Assembly (NCBI RefSeq): GCF_001677955.1
Contig: NZ_LELA01000062.1
Coordinates: forward strand, 1-58,490
Direction: 5' to 3'
Source: Chryseobacterium sp. BGARF1
Lineage (GTDB): Bacteria; Bacteroidota; Bacteroidia; Flavobacteriales; Weeksellaceae
Length of the DNA stretch: 58,490 nt
Shown piece after piece: positions 8,791 to 16,953 of this stretch; position 1 is the stretch's first letter, and each line of letters starts with the position of its first letter. Both the position numbers and the translations under genes were made by a program. The notes below the pieces were generated by a model. The model was not told where the DNA came from. It saw nothing but the letters and a program-made list of their open reading frames with translations, and did not search any database.

Positions 8791-9819
8791 TTACGTTCGA
8801 AACGTTCTTTTGCTTCGATTAAGGCTAAATGTAATTTTCTTTCCAGTTCTTTTTTTTGATGGTAATTCGGTCCAATATTCAGCAACCATAATTCCATCTT
8901 TGTGCATTTCCAATAATTCTACCTGTTCCTTACTGCTTTCTGCACAAAGTATTAATCCAATTGGAGTTTCTTCGCCTTCTTGACGCTCATTTTTGTTGAG
9001 CCATTTCAAATATAATTCCATTTGGCCTTTATATTTGGCTTGAAATTTTCCTAATTTTAATTCGATTGCCCCCAATCTTTTGAGTGAACGATGATAAAAT
9101 AAAAGGTCAAGATAAAAATCTTCTCCGTCGATAATCATTCTTTTTTGGCGTTCTACAAAAGCAAATCCTTTCCCTAATTCTAAAATGAATTTTTCCAGCT
9201 CGTGAAGAATGGCTGTCTCGATGTCTTTTTCTAAATAATCATTTTGCAAGCCAAGGAAATCTAATAAATAGGGATCTTTGAATGTATTTATTGGAAAGTT
9301 TTCGTTCTGTGATGATTGTAGATTGGCAATTTCTGTTCTTTCAAAAGCTTTGCTGGCAATTTGTTTGCGAAGTTCTCTCACGCCAAGTGTATCATTGATT
9401 GCTAATTGCGCGTAAAATTGTTTGGCTTCGACTGATTTTAAAGGAATTAAAATCAAAAAATGAGACCACGTCAATTGTCGTGACAGTGTAACGACAATTG
9501 GAAAATCGGAAAAATGTTCTGCAAATTGCATCATTCTTCGTACATTTTTTTCAGCAAAATTCCGACCATATAAAGTTTCCAATTGCGCCGACACTGTTGA
9601 CACAATTTGCTTTCCGTATTCTGCACGTTGATTTTGGAGGATGTCATCATTGATACGTTTTCCAACCTGCCAAAACAAAATGGTCAGCGTACTGTTGGCT
9701 TGCATCGCCACTTGATGGCGACTTTGTTCAATTAATTGGGATAAATCAACAAATAGTTTTTCGTTTGAAAATGCTATTTGATTATCGGGAGATTCTGTAT
9801 TTTTTATTTTTTTAGCCAT
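8791..9819 (-). CDS. YhcG-family PDDEXK nuclease (DUF1016), C-terminus frameshifted
   Basis: 342 residues as read. The N-terminal DUF1016 helical domain (about 20-165) is followed by a PD-(D/E)xK nuclease domain with Asp238 and Glu253-Leu-Lys255 as the likely catalytic residues. The family is of unclear function and often lies near restriction or defence genes. The last 19 residues after SKK (321-323) look unrelated to the family. Removing one base from the 8-T run at 8850-8857 restores an end reading ELERKLHLALIEAKERF, stopping at 8778 (about 346 residues). This is either a sequencing error or a true frameshift. The gene precedes the regulator gene by 39 bp on the same strand and may be cotranscribed with it. 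Confidence 0.85.
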   Translation of the reverse strand: MAKKIKNTESPDNQIAFSNEKLFVDLSQLIEQSRHQVAMQANSTLTILFWQVGKRINDDILQNQRAEYGKQIVSTVSAQLETLYGRNFAEKNVRRMMQFAEHFSDFPIVVTLSRQLTWSHFLILIPLKSVEAKQFYAQLAINDTLGVRELRKQIASKAFERTEIANLQSSQNENFPINTFKDPYLLDFLGLQNDYLEKDIETAILHELEKFILELGKGFAFVERQKRMIIDGEDFYLDLLFYHRSLKRLGAIELKLGKFQAKYKGQMELYLKWLNKNERQEGEETPIGLILCAESSKEQVELLEMHKDGIMVAEYWTELPSKKRTGKKITFSLNRSKRTFRT

Positions 9820-9866
9820 ATTTTATATCCATCATTTGTAAATTTTGTCGAATGAAACTATCATTT

Positions 9867-9894
9867 ATCATTAATAATTCATCATTAATAATTA
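9867..9894. repeat. 14-bp tandem repeat in divergent intergenic region
   Basis: Two adjacent near-identical copies (ATCATTAATAATTC at 9867-9880, ATCATTAATAATTA at 9881-9894) lie just upstream of the dyad pair that probably controls the efflux operon. It may be spacer repeat rather than a binding site. Confidence 0.6.
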
Positions 9895-9897
9895 TCG

Positions 9898-9934
9898 TGT
9901 CCGTTTTCGCACAAAAAGTGTTCGATAATGAACA
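9898..9934 (+). promoter_or_regulatory. Paired 16-bp dyads, likely enhancer sites for the NtrC-type regulator
   Basis: TGTCCGTTTTCGCACA (9898-9913) and TGTTCGATAATGAACA (9919-9934) both fit TGTnCG-N6-type dyads with arms pairing TGT..ACA. Their centres are 21 bp apart, two helical turns, placing both on one DNA face. They lie about 90-125 bp upstream of the predicted sigma-54 start, the classic position for enhancer-binding proteins. Assignment to the neighbouring regulator is an inference. Confidence 0.65.
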
Positions 9935-9997
9935 GTCTTAAAATTAATTAAAATATATTTAATCACATTTTCAAGGAGTTATAAAATTATAAATCTC

Positions 9998-10012
9998 TGG
10001 CATTTGAATTGA
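9998..10012 (+). promoter_or_regulatory. Sigma-54 (-24/-12) promoter of the efflux operon
   Basis: TGGCATTTGAATTGA matches the sigma-54 consensus TGGCAC-N5-TTGC with correct spacing: the -24 GG falls at 9999-10000 and the -12 element TTGA at 10009-10012 (A in place of the final C). The predicted start is near 10024, about 23 nt before the adaptor gene. Confidence 0.65.
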
Positions 10013-10046
10013 CTAATTATCTGTAAGTAAAATAGTTATCTCAAAT

Positions 10047-11288
10047 ATGGATACGAAAATAGTAAAAAAGAATTCTAAACTAAAATTAATATTAATCATC
10101 ATGGTTTCTGCTTTAGCGGTTTTGGTTTTTGGATGGTATTTTCTCAATCAGAAAAAAACATTTAATGTAAAGTTAGAAGATGTCACGACGGATGAGGTGA
10201 CGAAAGGAAAATTCGAAGATATGTTGATGGTAACGGCACAAACGCAATCTCTTAATTCTTCTTTGGTGAATGTTTTGGAAGGTGGCGCTGTGAAAGAAAT
10301 TTTTGCAGAAGATGGACAAATGTTAACAAAAGGACAATCTATTGCGAGAGTTTATAATCCGAATACAGAATTTAATTACTTGAATCAGGAAACCGGAATT
10401 ATGCAGCAAATCAGCCAAATGAGAAGCTCGCTTTTAGAATTGAAAAACCAGGAATTCAATCAGGATAAAGAACTGTTGCAGTCTCAGAATGATTACAATA
10501 CGGCTTTGCAGGCTTATAATCTTCAGAAAAGATTGTACGATGCAGAAATCGGAAAGAAAACCGATTATGATATGGCTTCACAAAATCTTAATTATCAAAA
10601 ACAAAGAAAGCAAATCGTAGAAAAAGGAAGTGCCAATGAAAAAATATCCAGAAACTCTCAGTTTGGAGCCATTAACAATTCCATCAATCAAATGGAAAAA
10701 AGTTTGGATATTTTGCGTTCTAATAAAAATAATTTTTTAATTATGGCGCCGGTTTCTGGAAGATTGTCTTCATTTAATATTTCGCTTGGACAGAATTTGA
10801 CAACGGGTGAAAGCATCGGAAAAATAGATTTGATGGGCGGTTATAAATTGATTGCAAAAGTGGATGAATACTATATCAACAAACTTCAAGTCGGAATTAA
10901 AGGAAGTCTGGAAAGCAATGCTAAACAGTATGAAGTAATTATCTCAAAAATTCTTCCAGAAGTAAAAGACGGACAGTTTTCTGTGGAACTTAATTTTATC
11001 GATGTAAAAATTGAAAATTTAAAAATTGGGATGACTTTCGGAGTGAAGCTGAAATTGTCTGCTGATACACAAAGTCTGATGATTCCGAAAGGAAATTTTT
11101 ATAAAGACACTAATGGAAAATGGATTTTCGTTCTGAAAAATAATAAAGCAGAAAAACGAGATATCAGTTTGGGCAGAGAAAACCCAATGTATTACGAAGT
11201 TGTTTCAGGATTGAAAGTTGGGGAAACCGTTATTACTTCAGATTATTCTGAATTGAAGAAATACGAAATATTAGATATAAAAAAATAA
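10047..11288 (+). CDS. HlyD/MacA-type periplasmic adaptor of an ABC efflux system
   Basis: 413 residues. One N-terminal membrane anchor (about 14-33) is followed by a biotinyl-lipoyl-like half motif (about 85-105). A long alpha-helical hairpin (about 110-215) contacts the TolC partner, and a second lipoyl half (SGRLSSFNISLGQNL) and beta-barrel and membrane-proximal domains follow. It bridges the FtsX-type permease and the TolC protein of the same operon. It is the first gene after a sigma-54 promoter, so its transcription probably depends on the NtrC-type regulator next door. Substrate unknown; antibiotics, peptides or lipids are all possible for this class. Confidence 0.9.
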   Translation: MDTKIVKKNSKLKLILIIMVSALAVLVFGWYFLNQKKTFNVKLEDVTTDEVTKGKFEDMLMVTAQTQSLNSSLVNVLEGGAVKEIFAEDGQMLTKGQSIARVYNPNTEFNYLNQETGIMQQISQMRSSLLELKNQEFNQDKELLQSQNDYNTALQAYNLQKRLYDAEIGKKTDYDMASQNLNYQKQRKQIVEKGSANEKISRNSQFGAINNSINQMEKSLDILRSNKNNFLIMAPVSGRLSSFNISLGQNLTTGESIGKIDLMGGYKLIAKVDEYYINKLQVGIKGSLESNAKQYEVIISKILPEVKDGQFSVELNFIDVKIENLKIGMTFGVKLKLSADTQSLMIPKGNFYKDTNGKWIFVLKNNKAEKRDISLGRENPMYYEVVSGLKVGETVITSDYSELKKYEILDIKK

Positions 11289-11295
11289 AATAAGC

Positions 11296-12711
11296 ATGAT
11301 TTTGATTAAAAAACTTTGGATGGTAAGTATTCCTTTGGTTTCAATTTTAAACTTTTCGCAGGAAAAATTAACTCCTAAAGTAGATGAAAGAGTGGAAATT
11401 GTAAGTACTGTTTTTCGATTGGCAGGAGCGAAAGAATATAGCAGTGATTACAATAAAAAATATGCAGCAGATATCAATACTTATTTTAATGCCTATAAAA
11501 ACTCAGGAATTATTGAATTTATTAAGGAAAATAGAAATAAAAACGGTTTGGTAAATGATGCTGTGATGTCGATGGCGCTTCATTTATCTTTTAAGAATGG
11601 AAAATTTAGCCAGATAAAAGAAAAAGTAAATTCTTTGGATAAAAGATGGGAAAAAGTAGATAAAAAACAATTTATTTCTTTGTTGAATCAGTTTTACAAA
11701 AACACAAATTTTCAGGACTTTTTTAACAATCATATTGGAGATTATAAAAAAGCAGAAGACGAATATCAGACAACTATTCTGTCTGATTTTAATCAAGATT
11801 GGTATTCTAAATTTTATGGCAAAAAAGCCAGTGAACATTACAAAATTATTTTAGGCTATGGAAATGGTGGTGGAAATTATGGAATTAAAGTTCATCCCGA
11901 AAAACAGCAAGAAATTGTAAATGCTGTTGTAGGAATGTCATCTTTTGATAAGGATGGAAACGCAGAGTTTGATAAAAACGAGTTTCAGCCTTTACTAATC
12001 CATGAGTTCAACCATTCGTTTATCAATTATATTTTGGAGATTGGCGATAACAAATCCAAATTAGAAAATTCGGCCAAGATTATTTTTGAATTAGTAAAAG
12101 AAGAAATGGAATCTCAAGCATACACCAATTGGGAAATCATGATTAATGAAAGTTTGGTAAGAGCTTGCGTTGTTCGTTATATGATGGATAATAAATATTC
12201 GCAAAAAGAGATTGATGAAGAAATTTCCATCCAGGAAAAAAACAAATTTTTATGGATAAAAGATTTAGTGGAATTGTTGGGGAGATATGAAAGTAACAGA
12301 AAAAAATATCCGACGTTAGAGAGTTTTTATCCGGAAATTATTTCTTGTTATAATCAATTAACTCCAAAATTGATAACCTTTATCAGCGATTATGAGAAGA
12401 ATCAGCCTAAAGTCGTATCTATTTCTCCTGATATCTGGAATAAAAATGATGTAAATCCTTCGATTAAGGAAATTACAGTCAATTTTGACAAAGAAATGGC
12501 AGAAGGATCTTCTATCAAATTGGGAAGCTCAGGAAAAGAGCATTTTCCGTTGGTAAAAAATGAAGGTTTTGTAAATGATCATAAAGGAATAAAGCTCTTG
12601 ACTGATATGAAACCAAATACAGAATATGAGTTTGTATTGACTGATAATAAATTTAAGTCTAAAGAAGGGTATCCTTTAAAGCAAACCGTAATAAAATTTA
12701 AGACAAAATAA
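11296..12711 (+). CDS. Exported metalloprotease-like protein (DUF4932-type) with Ig-like domain
   Basis: 471 residues with a signal peptide (about 1-22). A helical domain contains the zinc-metalloprotease motif HEFNH (His236-Glu237, His240) and a later NESLVRA helix near 283-289 whose Glu could be the third metal ligand, as in gluzincins. The C-terminal 100 residues (from QPKVVSISP) form a bacterial Ig-like domain of the SbsA/Big_5 kind. I recall this layout from DUF4932 proteins. It starts 8 nt after the adaptor gene, inside the efflux operon, so it is probably coexpressed with it. Proteolytic activity is inferred from the motif only; the substrate is unknown. Confidence 0.75.
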   Translation: MILIKKLWMVSIPLVSILNFSQEKLTPKVDERVEIVSTVFRLAGAKEYSSDYNKKYAADINTYFNAYKNSGIIEFIKENRNKNGLVNDAVMSMALHLSFKNGKFSQIKEKVNSLDKRWEKVDKKQFISLLNQFYKNTNFQDFFNNHIGDYKKAEDEYQTTILSDFNQDWYSKFYGKKASEHYKIILGYGNGGGNYGIKVHPEKQQEIVNAVVGMSSFDKDGNAEFDKNEFQPLLIHEFNHSFINYILEIGDNKSKLENSAKIIFELVKEEMESQAYTNWEIMINESLVRACVVRYMMDNKYSQKEIDEEISIQEKNKFLWIKDLVELLGRYESNRKKYPTLESFYPEIISCYNQLTPKLITFISDYEKNQPKVVSISPDIWNKNDVNPSIKEITVNFDKEMAEGSSIKLGSSGKEHFPLVKNEGFVNDHKGIKLLTDMKPNTEYEFVLTDNKFKSKEGYPLKQTVIKFKTK

Positions 12712-12745
12712 TTGTCAAATACTGTTTAATAAATATCTAAAAAGA

Positions 12746-13642
12746 ATGTTGAAATTTCTATTACTCATATTCATCTTTATTCTCAGTTTTTTTACATTCA
12801 CTGTTTTTAAAGGGCAAAGCATTGATTTTAAATGGGAAAAAGACTCAATCAATGGAAAAATGGTTGAAAAAATCGCGATGAGCGTACCTTTTACTATTGA
12901 GAACAAAACGTATCGGTTTCAATTTGATCTTGGAGCAAATATGACTTTAATCTATGATAAATGCTTTGAAAATACTGAATTGATCAAGAATAAGAAAACA
13001 GACCATCCAATGGAAGCTGCTGGTCATCAAGTTTTCACCATTGACAACCAGAATTTTAGTGTTGGAAAACTAAAAGTAGAAAATTATAAACTTCACGGAC
13101 TTTTGAACTTCAATCAGGAAGAAGCTTGTGGCGTTGTAGGAGCTGATCTATTTCAAAATAAATATTTAATTATTGACTTTCCTAATAAAAAAGCAACGGT
13201 AAGTGAGAAGCTGAAATCCTCTAGAAGGATAGACTTTGTTTACATTAAAATCATTAATAATAAACCAATTATTCCTTTGAAGATTGATGGTAAAGTTTAT
13301 CATTTTCAATATGATAATGGGGCAAGCATTTTTCCGATTGTTTCTTACAAAAAGAATTTCCAAAATTTAATTGATTCATCTAAGATTATCGAAAACTTTA
13401 ATATCAGAAATTTTAATAATCCATTAATTGTTAAAGCTATAGAAGCCAATAAAGAAATTATCATAGGAAAATCATCATTCAATACCAAAGAATTCTGGTT
13501 TACAGACGAAGATTATTTCTCCTTCGAACAACATGGAATTGACGGAATTATTGGAAATGTCTTCTTTTTAGATAAAACGATTGTGATTGACTTTAAAAAT
13601 AAAAAATTCGGAATAATTAAAAATAAAACTAATTTAAAATGA
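12746..13642 (+). CDS. Exported aspartyl-protease-like protein with two retropepsin-type lobes
   Basis: 298 residues with an N-terminal signal or anchor (about 2-22). Two similar halves each carry a D-x-G-A element after a beta strand: FDLGAN with Asp61 and YDNGAS with Asp190. Each half ends in a hydrophobic-Gly motif (GVVGADLF, GIIGNVFF). This is the pattern of a pepsin- or retropepsin-like protein with both lobes in one chain. The usual Thr or Ser after the Asp is replaced by Leu or Asn, so activity is uncertain. It overlaps the ABC ATPase gene by 4 nt, which implies translational coupling within the efflux operon. Confidence 0.72.
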   Translation: MLKFLLLIFIFILSFFTFTVFKGQSIDFKWEKDSINGKMVEKIAMSVPFTIENKTYRFQFDLGANMTLIYDKCFENTELIKNKKTDHPMEAAGHQVFTIDNQNFSVGKLKVENYKLHGLLNFNQEEACGVVGADLFQNKYLIIDFPNKKATVSEKLKSSRRIDFVYIKIINNKPIIPLKIDGKVYHFQYDNGASIFPIVSYKKNFQNLIDSSKIIENFNIRNFNNPLIVKAIEANKEIIIGKSSFNTKEFWFTDEDYFSFEQHGIDGIIGNVFFLDKTIVIDFKNKKFGIIKNKTNLK

Positions 13643-14361
13643 TAAATATTCAAAACCTTTCTAAAACATATAAAACAGAAGATGTACAAACCAATGCGCT
13701 TAATAATGTAAGTTTAAACATTAAAGAAGGAGAATTTGTAGCGATAATGGGGCCTTCAGGTTGTGGAAAATCAACCTTTCTCAATATTCTTGGCCTTTTA
13801 GACAGCGCTTCTGCCGGTTCTTATCAGTTTGAATCGACTGAAACAATCGGAACCTCTGAAAAGAAAAAATCAGAGATCAGAAAGAAAAATATTGGTTTTA
13901 TCTTCCAAAATTTTAATCTGATCGATGAATTAACGGTTTATGAAAATATCGAATTGCCTTTAATTTACAATGGTGTTTCTTCCTCAGAAAGAAAAAAAAG
14001 AGTGGAAGAAATAATGGAGAAAATCAATATTGCGCACAGAGCAAAACATTATCCACAGCAACTTTCCGGAGGTCAGCAACAAAGAGCAGCCGTTGCGAGA
14101 GCCTTAGTTACAAAACCAAAACTGATTCTTGCCGATGAGCCAACAGGAAATCTCGACAGTTCCAACGGAAATGAAGTGATGAATCTTTTAGCAGAACTTC
14201 ACAGAGAAGGCTCTACAATTGCGATGGTAACACACTCTTCTTACGACGCTGGTTATGCATCAAGAATCGTGAATATGAAAGACGGTGAGATTTTTTCTGA
14301 AGAACATTCTTCTCAACGAAAAGATGTTTTCGAAAAAGCAGATGCTAAAAACTTTGAGTAA
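13639..14361 (+). CDS. ABC transporter ATP-binding protein (MacB/LolD type)
   Basis: 240-residue ATPase for the FtsX-type permease encoded next. Walker A GPSGCGKST is at 39-47, Q-loop FIFQNFNLI near 89-97, signature LSGGQQQR near 141-148, Walker B LILADEPTGNLDS just after, and the H-loop in VTHSS. The TGNLDS Walker B and overall length match the MacB/LolD/FtsE group that powers mechanotransmission-type systems. Its ATG overlaps the end of the aspartyl-protease-like gene. It acts at the inner membrane with the adaptor and TolC protein of the operon. Confidence 0.93.
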   Translation: MINIQNLSKTYKTEDVQTNALNNVSLNIKEGEFVAIMGPSGCGKSTFLNILGLLDSASAGSYQFESTETIGTSEKKKSEIRKKNIGFIFQNFNLIDELTVYENIELPLIYNGVSSSERKKRVEEIMEKINIAHRAKHYPQQLSGGQQQRAAVARALVTKPKLILADEPTGNLDSSNGNEVMNLLAELHREGSTIAMVTHSSYDAGYASRIVNMKDGEIFSEEHSSQRKDVFEKADAKNFE

Positions 14362-14382
14362 AAATCTAATTGATGGTTGTCG

Positions 14383-14431
14383 GTTGTTAGTTGATGGGAA
14401 TTCTCAAAACTAACAACAATCAACTAACAAC
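14383..14431. repeat. Intercistronic hairpin repeat
   Basis: GTTGTTAGTTGAT (14383-14395) and ATCAACTAACAAC (14419-14431) form a perfect 13-bp stem in the spacer between ATPase and permease genes. An extra CAATCAACCC lies downstream. The core CAACTA(A)C is related to the heptamer repeat at 1051-1110. It could tune relative expression of the two genes. Confidence 0.7.
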
Positions 14432-14453
14432 AATCAACCCAAAATCAACAATT

Positions 14454-16868
14454 ATGCTACAAAACTGGCTCAAAATTGCCTTCATCAATTATAAAAAAAA
14501 TTGGCTTTCCACAATTATCAATTTGTTTGGATTGACGATTGGGCTTACAGGATTTATGCTCATCCTCATGCATTGGAATGATGAAGAATCTTTCGAAAAA
14601 TGGAATCCTAAGAAGGATGATATTTATTATTTTCAGACGTATTACAAAAAAGATAATATTTATGGGGCTGCTATTTCTATTCCCTTAGCTGAAAATGCTT
14701 TGAAGCAAATCTCTGAAGTTCAGGATTATGTTTTAATGAGTGGTTCTGATATCGCTTATAAGATGACCACAAAAAATAAGACAGCTTATCAGGAAGGTGG
14801 GCTTGCTGCGTCGGAGAATTTTTTCAACCTGTTTCCATTCAAATTAGTGGCTGGAAGCTATAATGATGTTTTTAAAAATGATAATAATATTGCTATTTCT
14901 AATGTGGTGGCAAAAAATCTTTTCGGAAAAACTGAAGTTGCCGGCGAAACGATTAAAATTAATACTACAGATTACATCGTTACGGCAGTTTACGAGTTGC
15001 CAAAGGAAAACAGCCAAATGAAACCGGATTTTATTTTCAAACCTGCAGAACAGTTGAAAAACGATAAAGAATCTTGGGGTAATTTCAATTATGGTTGCTT
15101 TTTTATGTTGAAAAAAGGAGCAGACCCGAGGAGTTTTGAGAAGAAATTTCTGGATATCATTATGTTGCGTGCCAAAATAAACTCTAAAGGTGCAGGAGTA
15201 ACACCTCAGCAATTCATTGATACATATGGACCCACTGATTCGTTGCTTACGCCACTTGATAAAATAAAACTGCATTCAGAATCTACTTGGTTCGGGAAAC
15301 CCGATTTCAAATCACTAATGATTTTGTTTACACTGTCAGTTTTAATTGTGATTTTATCAGCCATCAATTTTATCAATCTAAAAACAGCACAAGCTTCTCA
15401 AAGAGCAAAAGAAATCGGAGTAAGAAAAGCGATTGGAAGTACAAAATCTAGTCTTGTGCTTCAATTTTTAATGGAAACTTTTTTAATCTGTTTTGCTTCA
15501 TATCTTTTGTCTTTGGCTTTAACGGAACTTCTTTTGCCAAGCCTCAATAAGTTTTATAACAAAGAAATTGTGATGAACGATTGGCGCGTTTACTTCTATT
15601 CATTCTTGATGGTAGCTTTGGTTACTGTGGTTTCCGGGCTTATTCCGGCTTTATATTTATCGAATTTCAAAGCGATAGAAACCTTAAAAGGAAACTTTGC
15701 AAGAAGTAAAAACGGCGTTTGGTTAAGAAACGGAATTTTGACTTTACAATTGATTATTTCATCCTTTTTCATTATCGGCGGATTGATTGTCAATCAGCAG
15801 GTAAAACATATGATGAACAAAGATTTAGGTTTCAATGGAAAGCAGATTTTTCAAATCAATTTTAATGAAGATAACAACGGAAAGCCGTGGCTGAAATATG
15901 AAAGACTGAGAACGGAAATGGCAAAAATTCCTGGTGTAGAAAGTATTTCTTTTGCAGAAGCGCCTCCCGGAACCAATAGTCAGAGTAGTTCTAATATGGA
16001 TTATCTGAATACAAGTATTCAGGCTCGTCACGGTTCTATGGATTATAATTATCCTCAGTTTATGGGGGTTAAATTGCTTAAAGGACGTTGGCTTGATCCA
16101 AAATTGTCCTCAGATACTATTAATAATGCCTTGGTAAATGAAGCTTTTTTAAGAAAGTTCGGCTGGACAGATGAGCAGGCAATGAAAAGAGAAGTCAGAC
16201 CGGGATTTGATAATAAACCTTATCATATTGTAGGAATTACAAAAGATTTCAACATTAGAAGCTTGAAGAGCGAAGTAGAGCCTATGATATTTTTCCATTA
16301 CCGAGAAACTACTTGGAAACGATATAATGTAGGTAATATTCAATTAAAATTAAAAGCAGACGATATCGATGGAACTGTAAACAGATTGAAAACTTATTGG
16401 CAAAATAATATAGAACAGGGTTACCCATTCAACTCTTATTTTATTGATAAGCAATTTGCAAAAACCTTTGAAACGTATCAGAAACAGCAAACCCTTTTCA
16501 CGATTCTTAATGCAATGGTTTTGATGGTAGCATTATTAGGATTATTCGCCTTGTCTTCATTAATGATCGAGCAAAAATTAAAAGATGTAGCGATCAAAAA
16601 AACGTTAGGTGCATCAGATGGAACTTTGATCGTAGGGTTAACGAAACAATTTCTCTGGATTACTTTTATAGCGGTTCTTGTAAGCATTCCGATCAGTTAT
16701 TATCTGATGAATGAGTGGCTGAAAGATTTCGCGTACCGAATTGATATGCCGGTTTTACCATTCATTCTGAGTATGATTTTATTATTGATTTTAACTTTCG
16801 CAGTGGTGAGTATTAAGGCGTATCAAGCCACAAAAGTGAATCTTGTAAAATATCTGAAATACGAATAA
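14454..16868 (+). CDS. FtsX-family ABC permease (MacB-like)
   Basis: 804 residues from the ATG at 14454; an in-frame TTG at 14391 lies inside the hairpin repeat and would add only low-complexity residues. Layout: N-terminal membrane helix (about 15-37), periplasmic MacB-PCD domain, three membrane helices with the FtsX signature RAKEIGVRKAIGSTKSSLVLQF, then a second periplasmic domain and a second FtsX half (KDVAIKKTLGASDG). The duplicated 4+4 helix architecture is the common Bacteroidota form of MacB/FtsX permease. It works with the ATPase before it and the adaptor and TolC proteins of the operon. Confidence 0.93.
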   Translation: MLQNWLKIAFINYKKNWLSTIINLFGLTIGLTGFMLILMHWNDEESFEKWNPKKDDIYYFQTYYKKDNIYGAAISIPLAENALKQISEVQDYVLMSGSDIAYKMTTKNKTAYQEGGLAASENFFNLFPFKLVAGSYNDVFKNDNNIAISNVVAKNLFGKTEVAGETIKINTTDYIVTAVYELPKENSQMKPDFIFKPAEQLKNDKESWGNFNYGCFFMLKKGADPRSFEKKFLDIIMLRAKINSKGAGVTPQQFIDTYGPTDSLLTPLDKIKLHSESTWFGKPDFKSLMILFTLSVLIVILSAINFINLKTAQASQRAKEIGVRKAIGSTKSSLVLQFLMETFLICFASYLLSLALTELLLPSLNKFYNKEIVMNDWRVYFYSFLMVALVTVVSGLIPALYLSNFKAIETLKGNFARSKNGVWLRNGILTLQLIISSFFIIGGLIVNQQVKHMMNKDLGFNGKQIFQINFNEDNNGKPWLKYERLRTEMAKIPGVESISFAEAPPGTNSQSSSNMDYLNTSIQARHGSMDYNYPQFMGVKLLKGRWLDPKLSSDTINNALVNEAFLRKFGWTDEQAMKREVRPGFDNKPYHIVGITKDFNIRSLKSEVEPMIFFHYRETTWKRYNVGNIQLKLKADDIDGTVNRLKTYWQNNIEQGYPFNSYFIDKQFAKTFETYQKQQTLFTILNAMVLMVALLGLFALSSLMIEQKLKDVAIKKTLGASDGTLIVGLTKQFLWITFIAVLVSIPISYYLMNEWLKDFAYRIDMPVLPFILSMILLLILTFAVVSIKAYQATKVNLVKYLKYE

Positions 16869-16953
16869 AATTGGTTGATAGTTGTTGGTTATTAGTTGAT
16901 AGAAATTTTATCAATAAGACCATCACCTATCAACTAATAACTAAGAACCAATT
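16869..16953. repeat. Intercistronic inverted repeat filling the whole gene gap
   Basis: The 85-nt gap between permease stop and TolC start is one inverted repeat. Outer arms are AATTGGTT (16869-16876) and AACCAATT (16946-16953); the inner stem is GTTATTAGTTGATAG (16888-16902) with CTATCAACTAATAAC (16927-16941). The arms touch the stop codon and the ATG exactly. It belongs to the same CTATCAAC family as 1051-1110. Confidence 0.8.
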
